A DNA stretch of 64,000 nt from Pseudomonas versuta (lineage in GTDB: Bacteria; Pseudomonadota; Gammaproteobacteria; Pseudomonadales; Pseudomonadaceae), in contig NZ_CP012676.1 of assembly GCF_001294575.1 (NCBI RefSeq), positions 3,548,001 to 3,612,000 of the forward strand. The letters run 5' to 3'. A program made the translations under genes and the position numbers. Under the pieces are notes generated by a model. That model did not search any database, was not told where the DNA came from, and worked only from the letters and a program-made list of their open reading frames with translations. The first letter of the stretch is position 1. Every line of letters begins with the position of its first letter. This document shows, piece by piece, positions 17,183 to 26,825 of the stretch.

Positions 17183-18352
17183 ATGACAACAGCCCTGCAT
17201 ATCGCCCTGATCACTGAAACCTTCCCGCCCGAAATCAATGGAGTGGCCAATACCCTCGGCCATTTGAGTGAAGGGCTGCGCGCGCGCAATCACCGGGTGG
17301 AAGTGGTTCGCCCGCGCCAGACTGACGATGCAAACCAGCGCAGCACCGATGTCCTGATGCTGTGTCGAGGCTGGCCTTTACCGGGGCATCCGGGTTTGCA
17401 ATGGGGCATGACCTCCACCCACCGGCTGACCAGGCGCTGGCAGCAACAGCGCCCGGACGTGGTCTATATCGCAACTGAAGGACCTCTGGGCCTGTGCGCC
17501 CTGCGCGTTGCCCGACGTTTGGGGATCCCGGTGGTCAGTGGCTTTCACACCAATTTCCAGCAGTACTTCAATCAATATGGCCTGAGCCTGTTCACTCGCG
17601 CCATGACCCGCTATTTGCGCTGGTTTCATAACCGCTCCAACCTGACTCTGGTGCCCAGTGCCAGCCAGCGCCTGGAGCTCACGCGCAGGCATTTTGAACG
17701 TCTGGAGTTACTCGCCCGCGGCGTCGACAGCCAGTTGTTCAACCCGTCAAAACGGCAAACGTCCTTGCGCCAGAGCTGGGGCCTGAGAGAAAACGATATT
17801 GCGCTGTTGCATGTCGGTCGGCTGGCCCCGGAAAAAAATCTGGGTGCACTCAAACACTGCCTTGATGCGTTGCAGGCACGCTACCCGGCACGGCGCTTCA
17901 AGTTGATTGTGGTGGGTGACGGTCAAAAGCGTGCGGCACTCGAGGCGTCGTTGCCCGAGGCAGTGTTTTGCGGCGTTCAGTGCGCAGAGGCCCTGGCCAG
18001 CCACTACGCCAGCGGGGATGTATTTTTATTTCCGAGCCTGTCAGAGACCTTTGGCAACGTGGTGCTTGAAGCCCTGGCTTCGGGACTGGGCGTGGTGGCC
18101 TATGACGAGGCCGCTGCCGGCCAGCATATTCGCCATGGCTACAACGGTGTGCTGGCCATGCCCGGAGATGAATATGCCTGGATCGAAGCGGCCTGCTGGC
18201 TGCTCGAAGCCCCCGAAACCCTGCGCACCATTCGCCTGAATGCCCGTTGTCATGCCAGCCGTCAACGCTGGGCCGCGATAGTCGAACAGTTCGAAGGCCA
18301 GCTGCTGCGGGCCTTCCATGGCTGCGCCGGGAGCGTCGAAGTACCGGGCTGA
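17183..18352 (+). CDS. Glycosyltransferase family 4 protein
   Basis: 389 aa GT-B fold glycosyltransferase. The N-terminal domain starts IALITETFPPEINGVANTLGHL, like GDP-mannose-dependent alpha-mannosyltransferases (MgtA/PimB type). The donor-binding domain from about residue 205 shows LLHVGRLAPEKNLGAL, VVGDGQKRAALEA and the EX7E-type FLFPSLSETFGNVVLEALASGL. No membrane segment is visible, so it is cytoplasmic or peripheral. The acceptor is unknown; a lipid or membrane glycolipid is plausible from the related enzymes. Confidence 0.87.
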   Translation: MTTALHIALITETFPPEINGVANTLGHLSEGLRARNHRVEVVRPRQTDDANQRSTDVLMLCRGWPLPGHPGLQWGMTSTHRLTRRWQQQRPDVVYIATEGPLGLCALRVARRLGIPVVSGFHTNFQQYFNQYGLSLFTRAMTRYLRWFHNRSNLTLVPSASQRLELTRRHFERLELLARGVDSQLFNPSKRQTSLRQSWGLRENDIALLHVGRLAPEKNLGALKHCLDALQARYPARRFKLIVVGDGQKRAALEASLPEAVFCGVQCAEALASHYASGDVFLFPSLSETFGNVVLEALASGLGVVAYDEAAAGQHIRHGYNGVLAMPGDEYAWIEAACWLLEAPETLRTIRLNARCHASRQRWAAIVEQFEGQLLRAFHGCAGSVEVPG

Positions 18353-18364
18353 CGGCACTACGGT

Positions 18365-18847
18365 TTAAGACAGGGCTTTCTCAATCGCCTGAATCACTGC
18401 TGCATCATCCGGCGCGGTACGCGGCGAAAAGCGCTCAAGCACCCGGCCATCCGGCCCGACCAGAAACTTTTCAAAATTCCAGCTGATGTCACCCGGGAAC
18501 TCGGCGCCTTCACCTGCCAGCAAACGGTAAAGCTGATGGCGCTGCGGGCCATTGACGTCCAGTTTGCTGCTCAGGGGGAAAGTCACCCCATAGTTCAGGC
18601 TGCAAAATGCCTGGATTTGCTCTTCAGTGCCCGGCTCTTGCCCGGCGAACTGGTTGCAGGGCACACCCAGCACGCTGAAACCTTGAGCCTTGTATTGCTG
18701 ATACAGGTTTTCCAGCGCGGCATATTGCGGGGTCAACCCGCATTTCGAGGCAACGTTGACTACCAGCACCACTTGGTCCTTGAAGGCTTCCAAGGGCAGC
18801 GGGCTGCCGTCCAGCGCGTCTAGGGTAAGGTCGTGAAAAGCGCTCAT
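18365..18847 (-). CDS. Glutathione peroxidase family protein
   Basis: 160 aa thioredoxin-fold peroxidase. The catalytic set is complete: Cys36 in NVASKCGLTPQY, Gln in PCNQFAGQEPG, and Trp/Asn in SWNFEKFLVG. The non-selenium bacterial forms usually reduce hydroperoxides with thioredoxin, which fits the trxB gene nearby. ATG 18847 is the family start; the frame stays open 12 codons upstream. It is separated from slyD by a terminator, so it is probably transcribed on its own. Confidence 0.93.
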   Translation of the reverse strand: MSAFHDLTLDALDGSPLPLEAFKDQVVLVVNVASKCGLTPQYAALENLYQQYKAQGFSVLGVPCNQFAGQEPGTEEQIQAFCSLNYGVTFPLSSKLDVNGPQRHQLYRLLAGEGAEFPGDISWNFEKFLVGPDGRVLERFSPRTAPDDAAVIQAIEKALS

Positions 18848-18920
18848 GACGAACTCCAAAATTCCCGGGCTACATCCAGGCAATCGTTCAAAGTACCGAT
18901 TGCCATATTATTCAAAAAGC

Positions 18921-18946
18921 AAAAAGGCGCCCGTAGGCGCCTTTTT
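18921..18946. terminator. Intrinsic terminator after slyD
   Basis: Stem AAAAAGGCGCC/GGCGCCTTTTT with loop CGTA, symmetrical with A and T tracts. On the minus strand it lies 35 bases after the slyD stop and upstream of the glutathione peroxidase gene. Confidence 0.9.
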
Positions 18947-18980
18947 CTGGCTAGCTCGCAAGTGAGCGTAGCAGCTGTTA

Positions 18981-19466
18981 TCAGTGCTGATGACCGCCTT
19001 CACCGTGAACGTGGCCGTGAGCAACTTCTTCTTCGCTCGCGTCACGTACAGCAACAACCTTGACCTTGAAGGTCAGGCGCTGGCCTGCCAACGGGTGGTT
19101 GCCGTCTACAGTTACGTCGTCGCCGTCCAGATCACGGATAGTCACGATCTGCATCTGGCCGTCCGGTGCGGAAGCGTGGAACTGCATGCCCACTTCCAGT
19201 TGGTCAACGCCTTCGAACATGCTGGCGCTCAAGGTGCTGACCAGTTCAGCGGAGTACTCGCCGTAAGCGTCTTCAGGTTCAACGGTTACCGTCAGTTCTT
19301 CGCCAACGGCCTTGCCTTCAAGAGCCTTTTCCAGACCTGGAATGATGTTACCTGCGCCTTGCAGGTAAACCAGCGGTGCGCCGCCGGCAGAGCTGTCGAT
19401 GACATCGCCATCGTCGTTGGTCAGGGTATATTCGATGGAGACTGCCTTGTTGGCGGCGATCGTCAT
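18981..19466 (-). CDS. slyD: FKBP-type peptidyl-prolyl isomerase SlyD
   Basis: 161 aa cytoplasmic prolyl isomerase and metallochaperone. The FKBP halves (VSIEYTLTNDDGDVIDSS, YLQGAGNIIPGLEKALEGKAVGEELTV) flank the IF chaperone insert (residues 70-125). The C-terminal tail is short and His-rich (HGHVHGEGGHQH), a likely nickel or zinc binding end, but much shorter than in E. coli SlyD. The ATG at 19466 starts the FKBP domain; the open frame upstream is not conserved-looking. Confidence 0.94.
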   Translation of the reverse strand: MTIAANKAVSIEYTLTNDDGDVIDSSAGGAPLVYLQGAGNIIPGLEKALEGKAVGEELTVTVEPEDAYGEYSAELVSTLSASMFEGVDQLEVGMQFHASAPDGQMQIVTIRDLDGDDVTVDGNHPLAGQRLTFKVKVVAVRDASEEEVAHGHVHGEGGHQH

Positions 19467-19558
19467 GGGGCGAGACCTTTTGCAAAAAAATAAATGAGTT
19501 CGCAAGTCTAACCAAGCAATCGCCTGAAAGCGAACACAACAAAGACCAACGGATAACT

Positions 19559-19774
19559 TTGAAAACTTCAACGATCATTGGCTGGCGTCAAGATGAAGAG
19601 GAGCACTGGGTCGCAGTGCTGTCCTGTGGCCATACCCAGCATCATCGTCACCAGCCGCCCTGGCAATCCAGGGCCTGGGTCCTTGATCCCCAGCAACGCC
19701 AGAAAAAAATAGGTCAGCCCTTTACCTGTGGCTGGTGTGCTCAAGACGCAGATAGCGCTAATCTTGGCAATTGA
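19559..19774 (+). CDS. DUF3565 family small zinc-ribbon-like protein
   Basis: 71 aa protein of the DUF3565 family. The core HWVAVLSCGHTQHHRHQPPW, then FTCGWCAQD, contains cysteine and histidine pairs (SCGH and CGWC) suited to metal binding. It appears to start with TTG at 19559; no in-frame ATG precedes the conserved core. It lies divergently from slyD and just before pta, with its stop 59 bases ahead of the pta ATG. The function is unknown. Confidence 0.8.
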   Translation: MKTSTIIGWRQDEEEHWVAVLSCGHTQHHRHQPPWQSRAWVLDPQQRQKKIGQPFTCGWCAQDADSANLGN

Positions 19775-19833
19775 TTCAGGCACACGTCCCGTTCATCGGA
19801 CATTGCCCTGCACTGCCACGTCAGGAAGCCCGC

Positions 19834-21933
19834 ATGCAAACTTTCTTTATAGCCCCCACCGATTTTGGTGTGGGCCTGACATCTATTAGTCTCGGACTGG
19901 TTCGCACGCTGGAGCGCGCGGGGTTGAAAGTCGGCTTTTTCAAACCCATTGCCCAGCCGCACCCGGGCGATATCGGCCCAGAGCGCTCAACTGAACTGAT
20001 CGCCCGGACCCATGGCCTCAAGCCGCCAACCCCTTTGGGGCTGGCGCATGTGGAGCGCATGCTCGGAGACGGCCAGCTGGATGAACTGCTCGAGGAAATC
20101 ATCAGCCTTTATCAGCAAGCAGCCATTGGTAAAGATGTACTGATCGTTGAAGGCATGGTGCCGACCCGCACTGCCAGTTATGCCGCCCGGGTCAACCTGC
20201 ATCTGGCCAAGAGCCTGGATGCTGAGGTGATACTGGTTTCGGCCCCCGAAAACGAAGTACTGACCGAACTCTCCGGCCGTGTCGAATTGCAGGCGCAGCT
20301 GTTTGGTGGCCCCAAGGATCCAAAAGTGCTGGGTGTGATCCTCAACAAGGTGCGCACCGACGAAAGCATGGAGGTATTTTCGGCGCGCCTCAAAGAGCAT
20401 TCGCCGTTACTGCGCAGTGGTGATTTCAAGCTGCTGGGCTGCATTCCCTATCAGCCCGAGCTCAACGCTCCCCGCACCCGCGACGTGGCCGACCTGCTCG
20501 GTGCCCAGGTGCTCAATGCCGGGGACTACGAAACCCGGCGCATGTCAAAAATCATCCTGTGTGCCCGCACCGTACTCAACACCTTGCAACTGCTCAAACC
20601 CGGCGTGCTGGTGGTCACCCCCGGCGATCGCGATGACATTATCCTGGCCGTCAGCCTGGCGGCCATGAATGGCGTGCCATTGGCCGGCTTGCTGCTGACC
20701 AGCGACACCAAGCCCGACCCCCGCCTGATGGAGCTGTGCCGCGGCGCGCTGCAGGCCGGGCTGCCGGTGCTGTCCGTGAGCACCGGCTCCTACGACACGG
20801 CCAACCAGCTCAACCAGTTGAACAAGGAAATCCCGATTGATGACCGCGAGCGCGCGCAAATCATCACCGACTTTGTTGCCAGCCATCTGGATGCCGACTG
20901 GCTGCACCAACGCTGCGGTACCCCGCGGGAAATGCGACTGACCCCTGCAGTGTTTCGCTATCAACTGATCCAGCGGGCCCAGCAAGCCAACAAGCGAATC
21001 GTTCTGCCCGAGGGCAGCGAGCCGCTGACCGTGCAGGCTGCAGCTATTTGCCATGCCCGCGGGATTGCCCGCTGTGTATTGCTGGCCAAACCTGAAGAGG
21101 TTCTGGCAGTGGCCAAGGCCCACGGTTTCGAACTGCCTGAAGGGCTGGAGATTCTGGACCCGGATCTGATTCGCGGGCGTTACGTGGAACCAATGGTGGC
21201 GCTGCGCAAAACCAAAAGCATCAATGCGCCGATGGCCGAGCAACAGCTGGAGGACACCGTGGTGATCGGCACCATGATGCTGGCGCTGGACGAAGTGGAC
21301 GGGCTGGTTTCCGGGGTTATTCACTCGACCGCCAACACCATCCGCCCTGCTCTGCAGCTGATCAAAACGGCGCCGGGCTGCACCCTGGTGTCATCGGTGT
21401 TCTTTATGCTGTTTCCCGAGCAGGTGCTGGTATATGGCGACTGCGTGATGAACCCGCACCCGTCCGCCTCCGAGCTGGCCGAAATTGCCCTGCAAAGCGC
21501 CGACTCGGCCGCAGCCTTCGGCATCACTCCGCGCGTGGCAATGATCAGTTACTCCAGTGGTGAATCGGCCAGTGGCGAAGAGGTCGAAAAAGTTCGCGAA
21601 GCCACCTTGCTGGCCCATGAGGCCCAGCATTCGTTGCTGATCGACGGGCCCCTGCAATACGACGCCGCCGCCAATGAAGCGGTCGCCAGACAACTGGCCC
21701 CCGACAGCAAGGTGGCCGGCCGGGCGACGGTCTTTGTGTTCCCTGACCTGAACACCGGCAACACCACGCACAAGGCGGTACAACGCAGCGCCGATTGCGT
21801 CAGCCTCGGGCCGATGCTGCAAGGCCTGCGTAAACCGGTCAACGATCTGCCTCGCGGCGCGCAAGTTGACGACATCGTCTACACCATCGCCCTTACGGCG
21901 ATTCAAGCCGCCAACCGACCTATGGATGTGTAA
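19834..21933 (+). CDS. pta: Phosphate acetyltransferase
   Basis: 699 aa long-form Pta that interconverts acetyl-CoA and acetyl phosphate. The N-terminal P-loop-like domain begins FFIAPTDFGVGLTSISLGLVRTLE. The central DRTGG domain lies near residues 215-330. The C-terminal catalytic PTA domain starts around residue 370 (FRYQLIQRAQQANKRIVLPEG) and includes SSVFFMLFP and the FPDLNTGNTTHKAVQR region. The ATG at 19834 has a CAGGAAG site. Acetate kinase (ackA), usually its neighbour, is absent on both sides. The next gene starts immediately at the stop. Confidence 0.95.
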   Translation: MQTFFIAPTDFGVGLTSISLGLVRTLERAGLKVGFFKPIAQPHPGDIGPERSTELIARTHGLKPPTPLGLAHVERMLGDGQLDELLEEIISLYQQAAIGKDVLIVEGMVPTRTASYAARVNLHLAKSLDAEVILVSAPENEVLTELSGRVELQAQLFGGPKDPKVLGVILNKVRTDESMEVFSARLKEHSPLLRSGDFKLLGCIPYQPELNAPRTRDVADLLGAQVLNAGDYETRRMSKIILCARTVLNTLQLLKPGVLVVTPGDRDDIILAVSLAAMNGVPLAGLLLTSDTKPDPRLMELCRGALQAGLPVLSVSTGSYDTANQLNQLNKEIPIDDRERAQIITDFVASHLDADWLHQRCGTPREMRLTPAVFRYQLIQRAQQANKRIVLPEGSEPLTVQAAAICHARGIARCVLLAKPEEVLAVAKAHGFELPEGLEILDPDLIRGRYVEPMVALRKTKSINAPMAEQQLEDTVVIGTMMLALDEVDGLVSGVIHSTANTIRPALQLIKTAPGCTLVSSVFFMLFPEQVLVYGDCVMNPHPSASELAEIALQSADSAAAFGITPRVAMISYSSGESASGEEVEKVREATLLAHEAQHSLLIDGPLQYDAAANEAVARQLAPDSKVAGRATVFVFPDLNTGNTTHKAVQRSADCVSLGPMLQGLRKPVNDLPRGAQVDDIVYTIALTAIQAANRPMDV

Positions 21934-22839
21934 ATGCTGGATTTCTTGCCTGCGCCGTTACGCGGTGTCATCGCTTCATTGCTGCTGGCGATCAACACCA
22001 TCGTGTGTTGCACGCCGCTGTTCGTGGTTGCCATCTTCAAACTGTGCCTGCCATTTCCGGCAGCGCAGCGTGTCACCGACGAGTTGATGCGGCGGATCCA
22101 CGAAGCCTGGGTCAGCAACAACTCGCGCTGGATGGATTTACTGCGCAAGACCCGCTGGCACATCGAAGGCCTTGAGGGGCTGGACTACCAGCACTCCTAC
22201 CTGATCACCAGCAACCACCAGAGCTGGGTCGACATCATGGTGTTGCAATACGTCCTCAATAAACGTATTCGTCCGCTCAAGTTTTTCCTCAAGCAGGAGC
22301 TGATCTGGGTGCCGGTGATTGGTCTGGCGTGGTGGGCCCTGGGCTTCCCGTTCATGAAGCGCTACACCAAGGCTTACCTGGCCAAACACCCGGAGAAAAA
22401 AGGCGCGGACCTGGCCACCACCCGTAAAACCTGCGCCAAGTTTAAAAACCAGTCCGTAGCGATTTTCAATTTCGTCGAAGGCACGCGCTTTACCGAGGCC
22501 AAACACGCGCAGCAGAACTCCCCGTTCCGCTACCTGCTCAAACCCAAGGCCGGCGGCATTGCCTTTGTGCTGGATGCGATGGGTGAACAACTGCAATCGA
22601 TCATCAACGTGACCATCCACTACCCCGGTGGCAGGCCGGGTTATTGGGACTTGCTGTGCGGCAATGTGCGCGAGGTGGTGGTGGACTTCGAAGAGCTGAA
22701 AATCCCGGCCGGGTTTATCGGTAAAAACTACGACCAAGACCCTGAGTACAAGCGGGCGTTTCAGAGCTGGATCAACACCTTGTGGGAAAACAAGGACCGG
22801 CTGCTGGACGAGTTGCATCGCAAATACCCCGGAGCCTGA
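21934..22839 (+). CDS. PlsC-like acyltransferase (YihG family)
   Basis: 301 aa membrane-bound lysophospholipid-type acyltransferase. An N-terminal membrane segment (GVIASLLLAINTIVCCTPLFVVAIFKL) is followed by the catalytic HX4D motif NHQSWVD (H95, D100) and the acceptor motif FVEGTRFTEAKH. Similarity is to the YihG/AGPAT group that acylates glycerol phosphates. Its ATG abuts the pta stop with no gap, so translation is coupled. It ends before a strong terminator. Confidence 0.9.
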   Translation: MLDFLPAPLRGVIASLLLAINTIVCCTPLFVVAIFKLCLPFPAAQRVTDELMRRIHEAWVSNNSRWMDLLRKTRWHIEGLEGLDYQHSYLITSNHQSWVDIMVLQYVLNKRIRPLKFFLKQELIWVPVIGLAWWALGFPFMKRYTKAYLAKHPEKKGADLATTRKTCAKFKNQSVAIFNFVEGTRFTEAKHAQQNSPFRYLLKPKAGGIAFVLDAMGEQLQSIINVTIHYPGGRPGYWDLLCGNVREVVVDFEELKIPAGFIGKNYDQDPEYKRAFQSWINTLWENKDRLLDELHRKYPGA

Positions 22840-22870
22840 GGCGCCTACAGAGGGGAAATAGACGCGCATA

Positions 22871-22908
22871 AAAAAGCCCGCCACCGAGCACTCGGTGGCG
22901 GGCTTTTT
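22871..22908. terminator. Bidirectional terminator between acyltransferase and cysNC genes
   Basis: Perfect 18-bp inverted repeat AAAAAGCCCGCCACCGAG/CTCGGTGGCGGGCTTTTT around a CA centre. It has A and T tracts at both ends and serves the two convergent transcripts. Confidence 0.95.
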
Positions 22909-22916
22909 CGTACGGC

Positions 22917-24815
22917 TTAAATCGCGCCGCGTTGACGCAACAGGTCCAGCACCAACTTCACGCTCTCATCCAGCGACAGCGATTGAGTGTTGACCACCAG
23001 GTCTGCATTCAACGGCACGTCATACGGGAAGGACTCTCCCGGGATGTTGTCGCCGCCGGCTGCATACAGGCCTTGCGGGTCACGCTCGGCACATACGGCC
23101 GGCGATGCCTGTACATAAACAGTCAGCAGGCGATCTTCACCGATCAATGCCTTGGCCTCTTCACGGCCCAGGGCATCCGGAGCCACGAACGCAGCCAGGG
23201 TCAACAAACCGGCTTCGTTGAACTGACGCGCCACATGAGCGGCGCGGCGCCAGTTTTCGGTACGACCGGCACGGTCCTGGGGCAAGCCCTTGTTCAGGTC
23301 GTGACGCAGGTTCTGGCCGTCCAGTACGAACACCGCACGCCCCATATCGAACAGCTTGCGCTCAACGGCGTAGGCCAGGGTGCTTTTGCCCGCGCCGGAC
23401 AGACCGCTGAACAGCACGGTGGCAGGTTGCTGACCAAAGCGCTGGGCACGCTCTTCGGTGGTCACGTGGGCCAGTTCGCCATGATGGGTCGCGCTGCCAT
23501 GACTCAGGGGTTGGGCGACAATCATGCCCGCGCCGACGGTGCCGTTGGTCAGGCGATCGATAATGATGAACGAACCCGTGGTGCGGTTGCTGGCATAGCC
23601 ATCGAGCGCAATCGGTGCGTCGAGGCTGATCTTGACCTTGCCGATCTCATTGAGCTGCAAGGCGCTGGCCGGACCTTCTTCCAGCGTGTTGACATCGACT
23701 TTGTTGACGATGCTGGCGATGGAACCCGGCACATAGCTGGTAGCGCGCTTGATGTCGTACTTCTTGCCCGGCAGCATCGGCTCTTCAGCCATCCACACCA
23801 GCATGGCCTCGAAGTTGTCGGTGACCAGCGGCTGGTTGTCGGCATGCACCAACAGGTCGCCACGTGAGATATCGATCTCGTCTTCCATGGTCAACGTCAC
23901 CGCCTGACCCGGACCCGCGTGTTCCAGCTCACCTTCAAAGGTGACGATGGATTTGACGCGGCTGCTTTTGCCCGACGGCAACACCACGATTTCGTCGCCC
24001 TTGCGCACGATGCCGCTGGCCAGCGTACCGGCAAAGCCACGGAAGTTCAGGTTGGGCCGGTTCACGTACTGCACAGGGAAGCGCAGGTCGGTGAGGTTGC
24101 GATCGGCCGCCACTTCCACGGTTTCGAGAATTTCCATCAGCGACTGGCCGGTGTACCACGGCGAGCGCTCGCTTTTGTTCACCACGTTGTCGCCCTTTAG
24201 GGCAGACATCGGCACAAAGTGCATGCTGGTGGGCTTCATCTTCAAGCCTTCGGCGAACTTCAGGTAATCGGCCTTGATCGACTCGAAAACACCCTCATCG
24301 AAGTCCTTGAGGTCCATCTTGTTGATGGCCACCACGATGTGCTTGATGCCCAGCAACGAAGCAATGAAGCTGTGGCGACGGGTCTGGGTCTGCACGCCGT
24401 AACGGGCGTCAACCAGGATGATCGCCAGGTCACAGGTCGAAGCGCCGGTGGCCATGTTGCGGGTGTACTGCTCATGGCCCGGAGTATCGGCAATGATGAA
24501 TTTGCGCTTGGCGGTCGAGAAATAACGGTACGCCACGTCAATGGTGATGCCCTGCTCGCGCTCGGCTTGCAGACCGTCTACCAGCAGCGCCAGGTCGATA
24601 TCGTCACCGGTGGTGCCGCTCTTTTTCGAGTCGCGGGTGATGGCTTCCAGATGGTCTTCATAGATCATCTTGGAGTCGTGCAGCAGGCGCCCGATCAGGG
24701 TGCTCTTGCCGTCGTCGACGTTGCCGCAGGTCAGAAAGCGCAACATCTCTTTACGCTCGTGCTGGCCCAGGTAGGCGAGGATGTCCTCGCTGATCAAATC
24801 AGATACATGCGACAT
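22917..24815 (-). CDS. cysNC: Bifunctional sulfate adenylyltransferase subunit 1 / APS kinase
   Basis: 632 aa fusion. The GTPase part CysN (residues 1 to about 450) shows [27 protein letters not shown] and NKMD. It drives APS formation with CysD. The C-terminal APS kinase part CysC (from about 455) shows [18 protein letters not shown] and makes PAPS. The fusion is the normal pseudomonad form. It starts 9 bases after cysD and is transcribed with it. Confidence 0.96.
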   Translation of the reverse strand: MSHVSDLISEDILAYLGQHERKEMLRFLTCGNVDDGKSTLIGRLLHDSKMIYEDHLEAITRDSKKSGTTGDDIDLALLVDGLQAEREQGITIDVAYRYFSTAKRKFIIADTPGHEQYTRNMATGASTCDLAIILVDARYGVQTQTRRHSFIASLLGIKHIVVAINKMDLKDFDEGVFESIKADYLKFAEGLKMKPTSMHFVPMSALKGDNVVNKSERSPWYTGQSLMEILETVEVAADRNLTDLRFPVQYVNRPNLNFRGFAGTLASGIVRKGDEIVVLPSGKSSRVKSIVTFEGELEHAGPGQAVTLTMEDEIDISRGDLLVHADNQPLVTDNFEAMLVWMAEEPMLPGKKYDIKRATSYVPGSIASIVNKVDVNTLEEGPASALQLNEIGKVKISLDAPIALDGYASNRTTGSFIIIDRLTNGTVGAGMIVAQPLSHGSATHHGELAHVTTEERAQRFGQQPATVLFSGLSGAGKSTLAYAVERKLFDMGRAVFVLDGQNLRHDLNKGLPQDRAGRTENWRRAAHVARQFNEAGLLTLAAFVAPDALGREEAKALIGEDRLLTVYVQASPAVCAERDPQGLYAAGGDNIPGESFPYDVPLNADLVVNTQSLSLDESVKLVLDLLRQRGAI

Positions 24816-24824
24816 GACAACCCC

Positions 24825-25742
24825 TTAGAAATAACCCTGACGTTTTTTATCTTCCATTGAGCCGGCACCATCATGATCGATGACTCGGCCCTGGCGCTCG
24901 GAAGTTCGCGTCAGGAGCATTTCCTGGATGATGTCGGTCAGGGTTTCAGCCTCAGACTCCACCGCGCCGGTCAGCGGGTAGCAGCCCAGGGTACGGAAAC
25001 GGACCTTTTTCTTGACGATGCGAGCCTTGTCTTCGTCAGACAGGTGCTCAAGGATGCGTTCGTCGTCGATCATGATCAGCGTGCCGTTCTTCTCGATCAC
25101 ATCGCGTTCAGCCGCGAAGTACAGGGGCACAATCGGGATGCCTTCGAGGTAGATGTACTGCCAGATATCGAGTTCGGTCCAGTTCGACAACGGGAACACG
25201 CGAATCGATTCGCCCTTGTTGACGTTGCCGTTGTAGACGTTCCACAGCTCGGGACGCTGGTTTTTCGGGTCCCAGCGGTGCTTGCTGTCGCGGAAGGAGT
25301 ACACGCGCTCTTTGGCACGTGACTTCTCTTCGTCGCGGCGCGCGCCACCGAAGGCCGCATCGAAACCGTATTTGTCCAGAGCCTGCTTGAGGCCCTCGGT
25401 TTTCATGATATCGGTGTGCTTGGCACTGCCGTGGGTGAAGGGGTTGATCCCTTGCGCCACGCCGTCCGGATTGACGTGTGTGATCAGGTCCAGGCCCAGC
25501 TCGGCAACCATCTTGTCGCGAAAGCGGTACATCTCCTGGAATTTCCACTGGGTATCGACATGCATCACCGGAAACGGCAGCTTGCCAGGGAAAAACGCCT
25601 TGCGTGCAAGGTGCAGCATCACGGCGGAATCTTTACCGATCGAGTACAGCATTACCGGGTTATCAAACTCGGCTGCCACCTCGCGGATAATGTGGATGCT
25701 TTCCGCCTCCAGCTGTTTCAGGTGCGTCAGTTTGTCGACCAT
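24825..25742 (-). CDS. cysD: Sulfate adenylyltransferase subunit 2
   Basis: 305 aa ATP sulfurylase catalytic subunit of the PP-loop superfamily. The PP-loop [18 protein letters not shown] lies near residues 33-50, and [20 protein letters not shown] near residue 130 is the family hallmark. It forms APS from sulfate and ATP with the CysN GTPase. It is the first gene of cysD-cysNC. The leader contains a stable hairpin. Regulation by CysB is expected, but no site can be called by eye. Confidence 0.97.
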   Translation of the reverse strand: MVDKLTHLKQLEAESIHIIREVAAEFDNPVMLYSIGKDSAVMLHLARKAFFPGKLPFPVMHVDTQWKFQEMYRFRDKMVAELGLDLITHVNPDGVAQGINPFTHGSAKHTDIMKTEGLKQALDKYGFDAAFGGARRDEEKSRAKERVYSFRDSKHRWDPKNQRPELWNVYNGNVNKGESIRVFPLSNWTELDIWQYIYLEGIPIVPLYFAAERDVIEKNGTLIMIDDERILEHLSDEDKARIVKKKVRFRTLGCYPLTGAVESEAETLTDIIQEMLLTRTSERQGRVIDHDGAGSMEDKKRQGYF

Positions 25743-25808
25743 GGCTACTCACGAAAGCTATCTTATGAACGGCCTGCGGGCCGAGTTCGAGGGTCGAATG
25801 CTAGCACA

Positions 25809-25831
25809 GCGCCCTCTTCTATTGAGGGCGC
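25809..25831. promoter_or_regulatory. Hairpin in the cysD upstream region
   Basis: Perfect 8-bp stem GCGCCCTC/GAGGGCGC with a 7-base loop, about 67 bases before the cysD ATG on the minus strand. No T tract follows, so it is not a terminator. It may be a 5' UTR element. Confidence 0.4.
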
Positions 25832-25925
25832 CAACTAGATCGAAACGGTCTAAGAATAGATCGGCGAGTTTGGCTGCCCGGCGAGGGTTATATCGGGCAT
25901 TACAACGTGTAAAACGTCTTAAATT

Positions 25926-25952
25926 CTGTGGGAGTCTGGCTTGCCAGAGGTT
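25926..25952. repeat. REP element
   Basis: CTGTGGGAGTCTGGCTTGCCAGAGG-type REP copy between the nif3-like gene and cysD, with the inner TCTGGC/GCCAGA inverted repeat. Confidence 0.7.
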
Positions 25953-25965
25953 ATCCAGCTGACGG

Positions 25966-26724
25966 TTAAATCGGGTTCGGGCAATCGATGAACAAATGCT
26001 CAAGGGCAAAGCGACGGGCCAGGTAGTCACCCAGGGCTTGCACGCCATAACGCTCGGTGGCGTGGTGGCCGGCAGCAATGAAACTGATGTCGTTTTCCCG
26101 GGCACTGTGGAAGGTCTGCTCCGACGCTTCACCGCTCAGGTACAAATCAACCCCGGCCAGTACGGCCTGATCGATGTAGCCCTGACCGCCACCGGTACAC
26201 CAGCCTACGCGGCGGATCATTTCGCTGCCTTCGATCAGCAACGGTTCACGCCCCAGGGCTTCTTGCACACGGCGGGCAAAATCACGCGCCGTCACAGGCT
26301 CGGCCAATGACCCCACCAGCCCCACCACTTTGGCGTTACTCGGGTCCAGCGGGCCTTCAACAGTGATGTCCAGCTGTCGCGCCAGCTGCACGTTATTGCC
26401 AACGTCGGGGTGCAGGTCCAGTGGCAGGTGATACGCCAGCAGGCTGATATCGTGTTTGAGCAACGTTTTGAGGCGGCGCTGCTTCATACCGGTGATGCAA
26501 GGGTCTTCGCCCTTCCAGAAATAACCGTGGTGTACCAGCACCAGATCCGCCTGGGCCTCCACCGCCGCATCCAGCAATGCCTGACTGGCGGTCACGCCGC
26601 TGACGATTCGCAGCACTTGCGGGCGGCCTTCAACCTGCAGCCCGTTAGGGCAGTAATCGCTGATTGCAGCGCAGTTCAGATAACGATTGGCTTCTTCTAC
26701 CAGTGTGCTCAGAGCGACAGCCAT
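25966..26724 (-). CDS. Nif3-like dinuclear metal center protein
   Basis: 252 aa member of the Nif3/YbgI family, toroidal hexamers with a two-metal site. Metal-ligand segments are LVHHGYFWKGEDP (residues 64-76), YHLPLDLHPDVGNN near residue 100 and the C-terminal AAGHHATERYGVQALG. Proposed roles include GTP cyclohydrolase I-like activity, but function is unsettled. It is divergent from algW across 101 bases. The same order occurs in P. aeruginosa from memory. Confidence 0.92.
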   Translation of the reverse strand: MAVALSTLVEEANRYLNCAAISDYCPNGLQVEGRPQVLRIVSGVTASQALLDAAVEAQADLVLVHHGYFWKGEDPCITGMKQRRLKTLLKHDISLLAYHLPLDLHPDVGNNVQLARQLDITVEGPLDPSNAKVVGLVGSLAEPVTARDFARRVQEALGREPLLIEGSEMIRRVGWCTGGGQGYIDQAVLAGVDLYLSGEASEQTFHSARENDISFIAAGHHATERYGVQALGDYLARRFALEHLFIDCPNPI

Positions 26725-26825
26725 AAAAGACTCCTAAATATAGCGTTCAGAGGCCTTCGGCCCTCGTATAATGGCCGCCATTATGGGCCGTCAAGATGGC
26801 TCTGCAACCTTCAGGACTGAGTTCA

